Positions 1 to 12,833 of a stretch of 64,000 nt of DNA are shown here, one piece after another. This DNA is from Paludibacter sp. (GTDB lineage: Bacteria; Bacteroidota; Bacteroidia; Bacteroidales; Paludibacteraceae): assembly GCA_028710415.1 (NCBI GenBank), contig JAQTUE010000014.1:91199-155198 (forward strand), given 5' to 3'. The notes beneath the pieces are model-generated. The model did not search any database and was not told the DNA's origin. It was given only the letters and a program-made list of their open reading frames with translations. Each line of letters starts with the position of its first letter. Position 1 is the stretch's first letter. Both the position numbers and the translations under genes were made by a program.

Positions 1-99
1 TCAACTTATGAGATGAAATCCAAATTTAAACCGCCAACTATGCGAAATTCCATCAAGTCGGAATGTGCCACTTGAATTCTATTCTTCTGGATTGAATAT

Positions 100-1104
100 T
101 TATACTTTTGACATTGTAATCAACACCAGTCCAATGATAAAGAGCGAGAACATGGCTGTTAATAATCCATTGGTCCCTTTGGGTGCGCCTTTGAATTCTT
201 TCCAGACAAAAACACCCCAGAACATAGCTACTACGGGTGCCCCGTTGGTCAGTGCGTACGAAATGGTAGGGCCTGCTTTGGGAATGGCCATAAAGCTGAT
301 AACCATACCTGTCATCCAGATGATTCCCCCCAATACGCCGGTAAGGTGGGTTTTTGTGTCCCCCTTGAAATAATCTTTCAGAGTGAGTTTGTCTCCCTCA
401 ACAGGGTGGCGCATCACAAAATAATTGAATATCGGGGTGCTGATCACTGCTCCAATGGTAAAGAAAAATACTCCTGAAAATGGAGTCAGGTTACCGGTAC
501 CGCCTGAAACATAAGCCGGATCGAGGGATTTAACCACCAATCCGTAGAAGAAGGCAATGGTGACACCGGCCAGTAAGGAGATGATCAAACCCTTAGAGGT
601 TGAGCTTTTTTTACCGGACGATAATTTTTTATAAGCCATCATGCAAAAGACAATGGCGGCTACAATAAGTGCTACGCCCGAAAAGAGGATGGTGGTATTG
701 TTTCCCTGTGCCCCGGAGATAAAAAAGTTAACCAGGATACCCAATACCCAGGCTAATCCTCCACCGATGGGGAATCCGACTGCCATACCGGCAATGGCCA
801 TGGCTGCAACCAGTAATAAAGTGCCTAAATTCCAGACTATTCCGCCAGCAACAGCATACATGATGCTTGTAGAGTCAGCCTGTGCAATGTCCTGCATAAA
901 GCTTCGCCCGTCCGAGCCGAAACTCCCCAGTGTAAAGGATGCTACTACGGCAGTAAGCAACAGTCCCCAAACAAAATCAAAATAAAATAATTCAAAACGC
1001 CAGTTCTTAGCGGTCATTTTTTGCGTGTTCGACCAGGAACCCCAGCATACCATGCTGAAAAATAAAAATACCAATGCAGGTAGAAAATTGTGAATCAGGA
1101 TCAT
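100..1104 (-). CDS. GRP/DMT-type sugar transporter
   Basis: Polytopic inner-membrane protein of about 334 residues with roughly ten hydrophobic segments and Gly-rich helices (for example VGFPIGGGLAWVLGILVNFF). The pattern fits the GRP/RhaT-like branch of the drug/metabolite transporter superfamily, whose members take up sugars by proton symport. I start it at the ATG at 1104. An in-frame TTG at 1155 would translate the intergenic hairpin at 1125-1153. It is the last gene of an operon with an isomerase, a kinase and a split transketolase, so it probably imports the sugar they degrade. The substrate cannot be read from the sequence. Confidence 0.8.
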   Translation of the reverse strand: MILIHNFLPALVFLFFSMVCWGSWSNTQKMTAKNWRFELFYFDFVWGLLLTAVVASFTLGSFGSDGRSFMQDIAQADSTSIMYAVAGGIVWNLGTLLLVAAMAIAGMAVGFPIGGGLAWVLGILVNFFISGAQGNNTTILFSGVALIVAAIVFCMMAYKKLSSGKKSSTSKGLIISLLAGVTIAFFYGLVVKSLDPAYVSGGTGNLTPFSGVFFFTIGAVISTPIFNYFVMRHPVEGDKLTLKDYFKGDTKTHLTGVLGGIIWMTGMVISFMAIPKAGPTISYALTNGAPVVAMFWGVFVWKEFKGAPKGTNGLLTAMFSLFIIGLVLITMSKV

Positions 1105-1124
1105 GTGTTTTAGATTTAAAGATT

Positions 1125-1153
1125 GCAGGGACGCATAGTAAATACGTCCCTGC
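1125..1153 (-). other. Intercistronic hairpin
   Basis: Perfect 9-bp inverted repeat (GCAGGGACG / CGTCCCTGC) with an 11-base loop, lying between the isomerase stop and the transporter ATG. There is no T-run after it on the minus strand, so it is more likely an mRNA-processing or stability hairpin, or a partial attenuator, than a strong terminator. Confidence 0.6.
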
Positions 1154-1166
1154 AAAAAGGGTTTAA

Positions 1167-2588
1167 TTATTTATGGAGATATAAATTCCAGCCTAAATAA
1201 GTCTCGATGGATTCTTCGATAATTTCCACTACATCGCCGCGAACCATGGCCACATGATGTTCGTATCCGTTCTTGCAGATATATTTCAATAATTGTTGCA
1301 GGTTTTCTACCTGTGATACGGCAATTCCACCATCCATTCCATAAGGGTCGTTGATGAATTTACCCTGACCGAGGTATGATTTGATGATTCCTTTTGGATC
1401 ATCAGTCGAAATCCTGAAGAACGAGAAATCACCCGGAGCAACCGCCCCTTTAATTGCCCCAAAGGTATTTTCCTGTCCAAGGACAGTCCCTAACACATCC
1501 AATGAGCCAATGGTCAGTTCATTTTTCATAAAGCTTTTCGGATAGTTGCTGCAGTGGGTGCAGACACATTTGTTCCGGTCTGTTCCAAAGTTGTTGTTCC
1601 AGTCGAGCAGGGCAGGAGCATTTCCCGAAGCAAGCATCAAGGTATACATCGAAACCGAGCCGGCAATGTCCACCTCGCAGGCACTCGGCATAAGCTTTTC
1701 GCCCAGCATGCTCATGGTTAAGCAGGAAGCGCAACCATAATTGTTTTGCAATGAATCCCAACATTCAATGGTTGAAGCATCTATTTCATTTGATGCCAGC
1801 CAGTCTTCAACGGCAATACCGAATTTAGCCTGACGGATAATCTTATCCTCGTGAACGGAAGTGGCTATTTTACCATAATTCTTTATTTCAGCGACCTTTG
1901 ATTTCAATTCAGCAGCCTGGATATCCACTTTGTTGGCAGCACCCAGAATCTCGGAAAGATCCACAGTGACTACGGTAATCCCGGAAGCCTGAAGGATCTT
2001 TTCGCTGGCACGCACTGTCTGGAATGCAGCAGGACGGGCACCGATAGCTCCAATGCGGGCATTGCGCAGTCCGTTTACTACCCGGCAGATGGAGGCAAAC
2101 TTTGCAAGGTCTTTGTCGAATAATTCGCTGTCCAACGGATAGGTATGAAAAGTAGTGTCGCTAAAAGGAATCCCGTACTGGTAGAAGTTGTTACAAACAG
2201 AGATTTTACCACAGAAGGCATCGCGGCGGCTGTAAACATCCACTTTGTCGTTGTCGTCATCCATAGCCTGAACCAGGATTGGAACATTCAGGTTTGCAAT
2301 TTTGATGGCATTTATAATACCCAATTCATTGCTGAAATTTGGCAGGACAATGACAATCCCATCGATCTTATCCCGGTTCTGACTGAAAAGCCTGGCACAT
2401 TTTTTTCCATCCTCGTACGTGTCAATACTTCCCGATTCGGTTTCTGCAACTGGAAGGATGATGGAGTCGTGTCCTTGTGATTCAATTTTGCGAATTAAAA
2501 TTTCGCGTGCTGCAATGCCTAATTTGGCACTGAAGATGTTTCTGGTACCAATGATAAGTCCAAAGGTAAGTTTCTTTTTAAAAGCCAT
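1167..2588 (-). CDS. FucI/AraA-fold sugar isomerase
   Basis: 473-residue cytoplasmic protein of the L-fucose/L-arabinose isomerase superfamily, metal-dependent aldose-ketose isomerases. It has an N-terminal Rossmann-like half (LIIGTRN, GIVIVLPNFSNE) and a C-terminal half with conserved acidic and His patches (ACEVDIAG, LLDWNNNFG, CTHCSNYP). Those patches are where the family places its Mn-binding and catalytic residues. It is shorter than E. coli FucI (about 590 residues), so it is not FucI itself. It lies between the sugar kinase and the sugar transporter, which predicts it makes the ketose that the kinase phosphorylates. The exact sugar is unknown. D-apiose is a candidate because of the downstream kinase and transketolase. 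Confidence 0.8.
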   Translation of the reverse strand: MAFKKKLTFGLIIGTRNIFSAKLGIAAREILIRKIESQGHDSIILPVAETESGSIDTYEDGKKCARLFSQNRDKIDGIVIVLPNFSNELGIINAIKIANLNVPILVQAMDDDNDKVDVYSRRDAFCGKISVCNNFYQYGIPFSDTTFHTYPLDSELFDKDLAKFASICRVVNGLRNARIGAIGARPAAFQTVRASEKILQASGITVVTVDLSEILGAANKVDIQAAELKSKVAEIKNYGKIATSVHEDKIIRQAKFGIAVEDWLASNEIDASTIECWDSLQNNYGCASCLTMSMLGEKLMPSACEVDIAGSVSMYTLMLASGNAPALLDWNNNFGTDRNKCVCTHCSNYPKSFMKNELTIGSLDVLGTVLGQENTFGAIKGAVAPGDFSFFRISTDDPKGIIKSYLGQGKFINDPYGMDGGIAVSQVENLQQLLKYICKNGYEHHVAMVRGDVVEIIEESIETYLGWNLYLHK

Positions 2589-2663
2589 TTTTTTATTGAT
2601 TTAAGTGTAAGTTATTTTTTTATTGTTTAAATTGATGTATTTTCTGTATTCCTGAATGATGTT

Positions 2664-4142
2664 TCATTTCATCAACGTACGTTGGATCGCCTTCTTCCAC
2701 TGGGTATACAGTTCATCCATTTTCATTGGATTCATTTGTGGGTTGATATAATCGGTGGTTTTTCTAAGTGCAGTGGCATCGTTCACTTCAGCAATCCGCT
2801 TCAGTGCAAAGCCGTTCATAATCACAGCTCCAAATGCGGAAGCTTCTTCAATAGGGCTTCTGTTTATCGTGGCCTGCAGCATATCCGATTGAAACTGCAT
2901 CAGGAAATTGTTTTTCACAGGACCACCATCTACCCTTAATTCAAGCAACTTTACCCCCGATTCCTGGATTAAACTCATCAGGTCCTTAACCTGGTAGGCG
3001 ATGGATTCCAGGGCTGCCCGTACGATATGCGCTTTGTTGGTCCCGCGGTTCATGCCACAGATCAGGGCCTTGGCATCATTATCCCACCAGGGAGCACCCA
3101 GTCCTGCAAAGGCAGGGACAAAGTATACTCCTTCCGTGCTTTCCACTGAGGTGGCTAGTGCTTCAGTATCGGCTGCCGATTGTATCAGTTGCAGGTCATC
3201 CTGAAGCCATTTGATGGTGGCACCGGTGCAATGGATATTTCCTTCGAAAGCATAATGTACTTTCCCTTTGGCAGCAAAACCAATGGAGGTTACCAGTCCC
3301 CGGGGAGCAGGCAATGCCTTTTCACCTATGTTGACCATGATGGACGATCCGGTACCATAGGTTGCTTTACCCATTCCGTCAGTAAAGCAAAGTTGCCCTG
3401 CCAACGCACCGTGTGAATCGCCCAAAACGCCGGCAATCGGTATTTCGGGTAACTGGTTTTTTAAAGTGGTAGTTCCGTAGAAAGCGTCGCATGGTAATGC
3501 TTTTGGCAACATGGACGATGGGATAGTGAATAGTTCCAGCAATTCGTTATCCCAATCCAGGGTATGAATGTTGAAAAGGAGGGTGCGAGAAGCGTTTGTA
3601 TAATCGGTGGCATGGACTTTTCCGTTTGTAAAGTTCCAGATCAGCCAACTGTCCATGGTTCCCAGTAACAAATGGCCGTCTTCTGCATTCTGACGTGCTC
3701 CGGGTACATTATCCAGTATCCATTTTACACCACTGGCCGAGAAGTATGGGTTGATAATAAGCCCTGTTTTTGCGGTAACAGCCGGTTCATGGCCTTGGGC
3801 AATAAGATCTTCGCATATTTTTGTACCCCGGTTGCATTGCCAGACTACTGCATTGTAAACCGGTTTCCCGCTACGTTTATCCCACACTACCACGGTTTCG
3901 CGCTGATTGGTAATTGCCAGGGAGGTAATATCCCTGCGGGCAATATTGCTTTTCAGGATGACTTTTTCGACAACAAGATAGGTATTTTCAAGAATCTCTG
4001 CAGGATCATGTTCCACCCAGCCCGGTTGTGGGTAATATTGTTTGTGATCAATGGACATCCGTCCAACCAATGACTCCTTTTCATCAAATAGCATTGCTTT
4101 TGTTGCCGAGGTACTTTGGTCAATAGCCAATGTGTATTTCAT
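2664..4142 (-). CDS. FGGY-family carbohydrate kinase
   Basis: 492-residue FGGY kinase, close to glycerol kinase in layout. The N-terminal actin-like phosphate-binding segment reads IDQSTSATKAMLFD. ITNQRETVVVWD follows. The catalytic-base region has GDSHGALAGQ, and the C-terminal signature reads RVDGGPVKNNFLMQFQSDML. The length is normal for the family. Glycerol kinase alone would not need an isomerase and a transketolase beside it. I therefore infer a ketose kinase feeding the split transketolase, as D-apulose kinase does in the known D-apiose transketolase pathway. Plain glycerol kinase remains possible. It starts at ATG 4142, about 145 bp after the transketolase C-subunit stop on the same strand. 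Confidence 0.85.
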   Translation of the reverse strand: MKYTLAIDQSTSATKAMLFDEKESLVGRMSIDHKQYYPQPGWVEHDPAEILENTYLVVEKVILKSNIARRDITSLAITNQRETVVVWDKRSGKPVYNAVVWQCNRGTKICEDLIAQGHEPAVTAKTGLIINPYFSASGVKWILDNVPGARQNAEDGHLLLGTMDSWLIWNFTNGKVHATDYTNASRTLLFNIHTLDWDNELLELFTIPSSMLPKALPCDAFYGTTTLKNQLPEIPIAGVLGDSHGALAGQLCFTDGMGKATYGTGSSIMVNIGEKALPAPRGLVTSIGFAAKGKVHYAFEGNIHCTGATIKWLQDDLQLIQSAADTEALATSVESTEGVYFVPAFAGLGAPWWDNDAKALICGMNRGTNKAHIVRAALESIAYQVKDLMSLIQESGVKLLELRVDGGPVKNNFLMQFQSDMLQATINRSPIEEASAFGAVIMNGFALKRIAEVNDATALRKTTDYINPQMNPMKMDELYTQWKKAIQRTLMK

Positions 4143-4286
4143 TCAGTTTTAGATTTTAAGTAAGTAAAATATAAGGTAATTGAATCATGGACGCATGTCA
4201 ATGCCTTTCATTCGAAATGATCACGTTGGGTAGTCTATCTAATCAGACGTTTCATTCCTTCATTTGTCACCGCTCAACGGATAGAA

Positions 4287-5237
4287 TTATGAGTTGTGCA
4301 TTAGAATTGCCGTTTTATAAATTCCATCGGCATCAATACCGTAATAGTTGAAAATTTCCAACGGGGTACCGTGTATTGAGTTTTCATCGGGAATACCGAG
4401 TATACGCATCAAAACCGGCGTGCTTTGTGCAACAATCTCCGCAACTGATCCACCCAGGCCACCGCTAACGCTGTGTTCTTCTACCGTAATGATTTTGCCG
4501 GTTTCCCTGGCAGCTTTTTCCACTATTTCCCTGTCAAAGGGTTTCAGGGTATGCATATCGATAATGCGGGCTTTAATTCCCTGTTCCAGTAATCTTTTCC
4601 CAGCCTGAAGACAATGATACACCGTTTCTCCGGTTCCGATGATGGTCAGGTCGTCTCCGTCGAGTAATAGATTCGCCTTGCCGATTTTAAATTCCATGGT
4701 TTCATCGTTGTATACATTGGGCACTGCATTTCTTCCTACCCGTACATAAACAGGAAACGGATAGTCTACCAATTCTTCCACCAGTTTCTTAGTCTGACGG
4801 ATATCGCATGGAAGAACAATGTGCATTCCCGGGAAGGTACGCAATACGGCAATATCGTGCAGGCTGTGGTGTGAAAAACCCAAAGCCCCGTAACTGACTC
4901 CCCCGCTGACACCCAGTATTTTTACCGGATTGGCGGAATAAGCAACATCCACTTTTACCTGTTCCAGGCTGCGGGCTACATAAAAACAGGCGGGTCCGCA
5001 TACAAAGGCTTTCTTGCCTGCCGATACCAGTCCGGCTGCGACTCCTACTGCGTTTTGTTCGGCAATACCCAGCTCTACAAACTGTGCCGGAAGTTCGTTG
5101 GCAAATTTGTCAAGTGTTACCGATCCACGTGCATCGGTGGTCACAGCCACAATATCCCTGTCTATCTTTGCCAATTCTACCAATGTGTCGGTAAACATTT
5201 TGCGGCATGGAATCGTATTTTTATCTTCTGTACTCAT
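4287..5237 (-). CDS. Transketolase, C-terminal subunit
   Basis: 316-residue stand-alone C-terminal half of transketolase (pyrimidine-binding plus C-terminal domains). The catalytic Glu lies in VELGIAEQNAVGVAAGL, the motif that activates ThDP. The C-terminal transketolase domain (IIGTGETVYHCLQAGKRL, IITVEEHSVSGGLG) follows. It forms a two-subunit enzyme with the gene ending 2 bp upstream at 5240. Split transketolases occur in archaea, anaerobes and dedicated sugar pathways such as D-apulose-4-phosphate or sulfofructose cleavage. Housekeeping transketolases in Bacteroidales are usually single chains, which supports a specialised role. Confidence 0.9.
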   Translation of the reverse strand: MSTEDKNTIPCRKMFTDTLVELAKIDRDIVAVTTDARGSVTLDKFANELPAQFVELGIAEQNAVGVAAGLVSAGKKAFVCGPACFYVARSLEQVKVDVAYSANPVKILGVSGGVSYGALGFSHHSLHDIAVLRTFPGMHIVLPCDIRQTKKLVEELVDYPFPVYVRVGRNAVPNVYNDETMEFKIGKANLLLDGDDLTIIGTGETVYHCLQAGKRLLEQGIKARIIDMHTLKPFDREIVEKAARETGKIITVEEHSVSGGLGGSVAEIVAQSTPVLMRILGIPDENSIHGTPLEIFNYYGIDADGIYKTAILMHNS

Positions 5238-5239
5238 GA

Positions 5240-6091
5240 TTATTCCTCGTTCAAGCTTTTAATTTTTGCCTTAATTTCTGTAATTGCCAGTTCAAACTGG
5301 TCATTGCTGGGTACACCGTGATGCCATTTGGCTATTTTTTCCATGTAGGATATGCCGCAACCCTTGGTAGTGTGTGCAATGATCATTTTGGGCTTTGCAT
5401 TATTGTAATCCAGACTTTCGAATGTTTTTACAATGTCTTTCATATCATTGCCTTCCATATCGAGCACTTCCCAGCCGAATGCTTCCCAGCGTCCACGCAT
5501 GGGTTCCAGTGACATGACATCTTCAGTCTTGCCACTGATCTGTAATTTGTTGCGGTCGATGATGGCTACCAGGTTGTCCAGCTTATAATGGCTTCCTGAC
5601 ATGGCGGCTTCGTAGATGGACCCTTCGCCTTGTTCTCCATCGCCCATAAGGACATAAGTCTTGTATGTTTTCTGATCCATTTTAGCAGCCATAGCCATCC
5701 CGATACCTACCGAGAGTCCATGACCCAAAGCGCCACTGTTCAGTTCAATGCCAGGTGTTTTCTTAGTAGGATGCCCTGCCAGTTTTGAATTGAATTGCCC
5801 GTAGGTTTCCAGCAAACTTTGGTCGATAAACCCTTTTGCTGCCAGTACCGAATAAAGTGCTTCCACGCTGTGGCCTTTACTGAGTATAAACCGGTCCCTG
5901 TTTTCCCTGTTCGGATTCTTTGGGTCAATGTTCATGATATGAAAGTATAAGGCTGTCTCGATGTCCACTGAGGACAGGGAGCCCCCAATGTGTCCTCCTT
6001 TCGAGGCATATATAATTTCCACCACTTTCCGTCTGATCTTTTCAGCCTGCAGTTGAAGCTCTTTTATTGTTTGTTTATTTGCACTTAACAT
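5240..6091 (-). CDS. Transketolase, N-terminal subunit
   Basis: 283-residue N-terminal half of transketolase that binds the diphosphate of ThDP. The ThDP/Mg motif starts at GDGEQGEGS and ends at IDRNKLQ. The His-rich start (SKGGHIGGSLSSVDI) and GALGHGLSVGIGMA also match the family. It is the first gene of the sugar operon and overlaps functionally with the C-terminal subunit just 2 bp downstream. A -7 like box lies upstream at 6120-6127. The ketose-phosphate substrate is inferred from neighbours only. Confidence 0.9.
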   Translation of the reverse strand: MLSANKQTIKELQLQAEKIRRKVVEIIYASKGGHIGGSLSSVDIETALYFHIMNIDPKNPNRENRDRFILSKGHSVEALYSVLAAKGFIDQSLLETYGQFNSKLAGHPTKKTPGIELNSGALGHGLSVGIGMAMAAKMDQKTYKTYVLMGDGEQGEGSIYEAAMSGSHYKLDNLVAIIDRNKLQISGKTEDVMSLEPMRGRWEAFGWEVLDMEGNDMKDIVKTFESLDYNNAKPKMIIAHTTKGCGISYMEKIAKWHHGVPSNDQFELAITEIKAKIKSLNEE

Positions 6092-6515
6092 GATATGTTG
6101 TTTCGTATTATTTCGAATGCAAACATAATAATAAATAAACGAAAGCAGATAGACTATTTAGTGAATTGCTGTATAATTAACAAAATATAATATTAGAGTG
6201 CTGTATTATTAAGATATCTAGTCAGTTGAAAGCCTTTTATGACTAACTAGTGTTAAGAATGAAACTTTCTTCTGTTTTTAATAGACTACCTACCTATTTA
6301 CGGTTTCGAAGATGTTGAAGATAATTAATCCTTGTATCGTTATTTCCAGTTGCCTGCTTCATTCATTCAGTATACCTGATAAGTCTATAAACAAAAAAAA
6401 GGCTGTCTAAAAAGGGAGCTTCTTTTCTATAGATATTCTGAATCTAATCCAGAGTAACATAAATTAATGTGATATATTCGGACGAAAATCTATTATCAAT
6501 TTCAATGAAGAAATA
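6092..6515. other. 424-bp intergenic region
   Basis: A+T-rich spacer between the GH92 gene (stop 6516) and the transketolase operon. On the minus strand it has a good -7 box TATGTTTG at 6120-6127, about 30 bp from the transketolase ATG, but no convincing TTG -33 partner. This suggests the sugar operon can be transcribed separately from the PUL. No gene was seen. A short AGGCTGTCTAAAAAG string near 6400 is too little to call an IS end. Confidence 0.6.
6120..6127 (-). promoter_or_regulatory. Putative -7 box for sugar operon
   Basis: TATGTTTG on the minus strand matches the Bacteroidota -7 consensus TAnnTTTG. No clear -33 TTG at the expected 17-23 bp spacing. Confidence 0.4.
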
Positions 6516-8807
6516 TCATTTCATCATCTCTGTTGAAAATGAATACGGAAAATCTGAGCTTAGAGTACCCCGTTGCAGGTTTGGTAGCGTTGACATGTTG
6601 AACCTGATATCAGCCCCTTTGGCCAGGCTCTCCTGGGTCAGGTAATTCTTAGGATAAGATTTTCCATTGACCGTCATGGTTGAAATATACCGGTTCTGCT
6701 TTGAATTGTTGTCGGATTGTATTGTAACGTGTTGGCCGTTTTCAAGGTTCAACTTAATACTTTTAAATAATGGTGATCCCAACACATATTCATTGCTGCC
6801 CGGACATACCGGATAAAAGCCCATGGATGAGAACACGTACCATGCAGAAGTCTGTCCATTGTCTTCGTCTCCACAATACCCATCGGGTGCCGAAGTATAC
6901 AATTTATCCATCACTTCCCGGATCCAGTACTGCGCTTTCCATGGTTCTCCCGAATAGTTGTACATATACAACATATGTTGAATCGGTTGGTTGCCATGCG
7001 CATATTGCCCCATGTTCATGATCTGCATTTCGCGAATCTCGTGGATTACACTATGATAATAACTGTCGTCGAATGCAGGAGGCATAACGAACACAGAATC
7101 CATCATACGGTTAAAGACTGTTTTACCACCCATCAGGTCAATTAAACCCTGTGGATCGTGGAATACCGACCAGGTATAATGCCAGCTGTTGCCTTCGGTA
7201 AATGCATCCCCCCATTTTAATGGATTAAAGGGAGTATGGAACTTGCCATCTTCATTCTTACCACGCATCAGGTTGATGGAAGGATCGAACAGGTTTTTAT
7301 AATTCAATGCCCTGGCTGCATAAAGATCCAGTTCTGCTTTCGGACGTTTCAGTGCTTTGGCCAGTTTATAAATGGACCAGTCATCGAAAGCGTATTCCAA
7401 CGTACGGGCTGCACTTTCATTGATTCCCACATTGTAAGGGACATAGCCCAGCTTATTATAGTATTCATTTCCCAATCGACCAGTTGAACTGACTTTTGGG
7501 TGTATATTGGTTGTTCCGTGCAACACCGCTTTGTAAAGGGTCTCGATATCCTGTCCTTTTACTCCCTTCAGGTAAGCATCAGTTACTATGGAAGCCGAGT
7601 TATTCCCAACCATGCAATCCCTGTGTCCGGGGCTTGCCCATTCCGGTAAGAACCCGCTTTCCTTATAGGTATTTGCAAGGCCTTCCTGCATCTTCTCGCT
7701 CATGGATGGATACATGAGGTTCAGGAACGGGAACAGGCAACGAAATGTATCCCAGAATCCTGTATCGGTGAACATATAGCCCGGCATTACCTTTCCGTTA
7801 TAAGGGCTGTAATGCACAGCCTTTCCACTGGCATCCATTTCATAGAAACTACGTGGAAACAGGACAGAACGATACATGCAGGAATAAAAGGTACGTAGAT
7901 TATCAATATTATCATCTTTTACTTCTATTTTACCCAACACATCATTCCAGGTCTTTTTGGCTTCCGCTTTGACAGTATCAAAATCATGATTCCCTAATTC
8001 TTTCATATTCAACTCAGCCTGCTCGGAGCTGATAAACGAAGAAGCTAAACTGGCAGTTACCTGTTCTCCTTTTTCAGTTGAAAAACCGATGATGGCACCC
8101 GTATGATTTTCTTTCATTTCCAGTCTGCCTTCTGCTATTTTGCCATTATTTACCGTTGCTTTATAGGTGAAAGGCTTATTGAAGGTAATAACGAAATAGT
8201 TTTTGAAATTATCAGGTACCCCACCATTGTTTTTAGTGGTATAGCCGATAATCTTATTCTCCGCCGGGATTATTTTAATATACGACCCCTGATCCATGGC
8301 ATCAATCACCACAAATGATTTTTTGTTCTTTGGAAAGGTAAAACGAAACATGGCTGCCCGTTGTGTCGGGGTTATTTCAGTAGTTACATCATGATCGGCC
8401 AGGTAGACTTTATAATAATAAGGTCTGGCTTCTTCCGACTTATGTGAAAACCAACTCGCCCTGTCATCTTCGTTGAAGACTGCTTTTCCGGTTACGGGCA
8501 TGATGGAGAACTGTCCGTAGTCATTAATCCACGGGCTGGGTTGATGGGTTTGTTTGAAGCCTCTTATTTTATCAGCATCGTAGGTATACGCCCAGCCATC
8601 ACCCATTTGCCCTGTCTGCGGGGTCCAGAAATTCATACCCCAGGGAAGGGCTATGGCCGGATACGTATTCCCGGTGGACAAAGATGGTTTTGATTGCGAA
8701 CCTACCAGGGTATTCACGTAATCAACATACGATATGGGGTTTTCTGACTGAGCCTGTATGGTTGCATACATAACCATAACCAGCAACAGGGGAGTTATTT
8801 TTTTCAT
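6516..8807 (-). CDS. GH92 family glycosidase (alpha-mannosidase type)
   Basis: Secreted glycoside hydrolase of family 92, Ca-dependent exo-alpha-mannosidases common in Bacteroidota PULs. It starts at ATG 8807 with signal peptide MKKITPLLLVMVMYATIQAQ. An in-frame upstream extension adds 18 residues before this signal and is rejected. The mature protein opens with YVDYVNTLVGS, the usual GH92 start, then GNTYPAIALPWGMNFWTPQTG. The C-terminal catalytic domain carries GFWDTFRCLFPFLNLMYP, GNEPIQH-like HGNQPIQHMLYMYNYSG, and GDEDNGQTSAWYVFSSMGFYPVCPG. The length of about 763 residues is typical. It is the last glycosidase gene of the PUL. Linkage specificity cannot be told. Confidence 0.93.
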   Translation of the reverse strand: MKKITPLLLVMVMYATIQAQSENPISYVDYVNTLVGSQSKPSLSTGNTYPAIALPWGMNFWTPQTGQMGDGWAYTYDADKIRGFKQTHQPSPWINDYGQFSIMPVTGKAVFNEDDRASWFSHKSEEARPYYYKVYLADHDVTTEITPTQRAAMFRFTFPKNKKSFVVIDAMDQGSYIKIIPAENKIIGYTTKNNGGVPDNFKNYFVITFNKPFTYKATVNNGKIAEGRLEMKENHTGAIIGFSTEKGEQVTASLASSFISSEQAELNMKELGNHDFDTVKAEAKKTWNDVLGKIEVKDDNIDNLRTFYSCMYRSVLFPRSFYEMDASGKAVHYSPYNGKVMPGYMFTDTGFWDTFRCLFPFLNLMYPSMSEKMQEGLANTYKESGFLPEWASPGHRDCMVGNNSASIVTDAYLKGVKGQDIETLYKAVLHGTTNIHPKVSSTGRLGNEYYNKLGYVPYNVGINESAARTLEYAFDDWSIYKLAKALKRPKAELDLYAARALNYKNLFDPSINLMRGKNEDGKFHTPFNPLKWGDAFTEGNSWHYTWSVFHDPQGLIDLMGGKTVFNRMMDSVFVMPPAFDDSYYHSVIHEIREMQIMNMGQYAHGNQPIQHMLYMYNYSGEPWKAQYWIREVMDKLYTSAPDGYCGDEDNGQTSAWYVFSSMGFYPVCPGSNEYVLGSPLFKSIKLNLENGQHVTIQSDNNSKQNRYISTMTVNGKSYPKNYLTQESLAKGADIRFNMSTLPNLQRGTLSSDFPYSFSTEMMK

Positions 8808-8951
8808 ATTTAATTGTTTAAATGCATGATACGATATTATAGGACGAAATGCATATCCCACCTTATGAAACCAGCTAATGATTTCATAGGAAGCTGATCA
8901 TATCTTCAAATAATAATTTGGAACTTAAATCTCTGAATTCTGATTTTACAC

Positions 8952-12539
<3,588 letters not shown>

Positions 12540-12758
12540 TTATAAATTAAACGTTTTAAATCAAACATTTTCAGTTGATAGACACTTTGGTTCATTACTG
12601 AAAACCCGTTTGTTTACAGATAGGAAAGGTTTTGTTAATTATTATTTAAGAATGACGATCAACGTTCAAAAAATAAAAAATAATTGATTCTCTAAAAACA
12701 CAGCCCCCTATTCCCCCTTAGCTGAGTTTAAACAGCCAGTGGGGATAGATGCGGCAAT

Positions 12759-12779
12759 CAAATGGAAGAAATCCATTTG
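12759..12779 (-). other. Small hairpin between GH29 and GH2 genes
   Basis: 8-bp perfect inverted repeat CAAATGGA / TCCATTTG with a 5-base loop in the 297-bp gap between the GH29 stop and the GH2 start. No T-run follows. Possibly an mRNA-processing hairpin. Nothing else was recognised in this gap. Confidence 0.4.
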
Positions 12780-12833
12780 CTGAGAACAAAAGTTTAAATT
12801 GTCTTTTCGAAGAATGATCGGTATTAAATAAAT

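Noticed and set aside
1105..1155. N-terminal extension of the GRP transporter from a TTG start
   Set aside because: It would translate the perfect intergenic hairpin at 1125-1153. ATG 1104 begins with a normal membrane segment.
6395..6415. Possible insertion-sequence end (AGGCTGTCTAAAAAG)
   Set aside because: No transposase, no matching inverted end and no target duplication.
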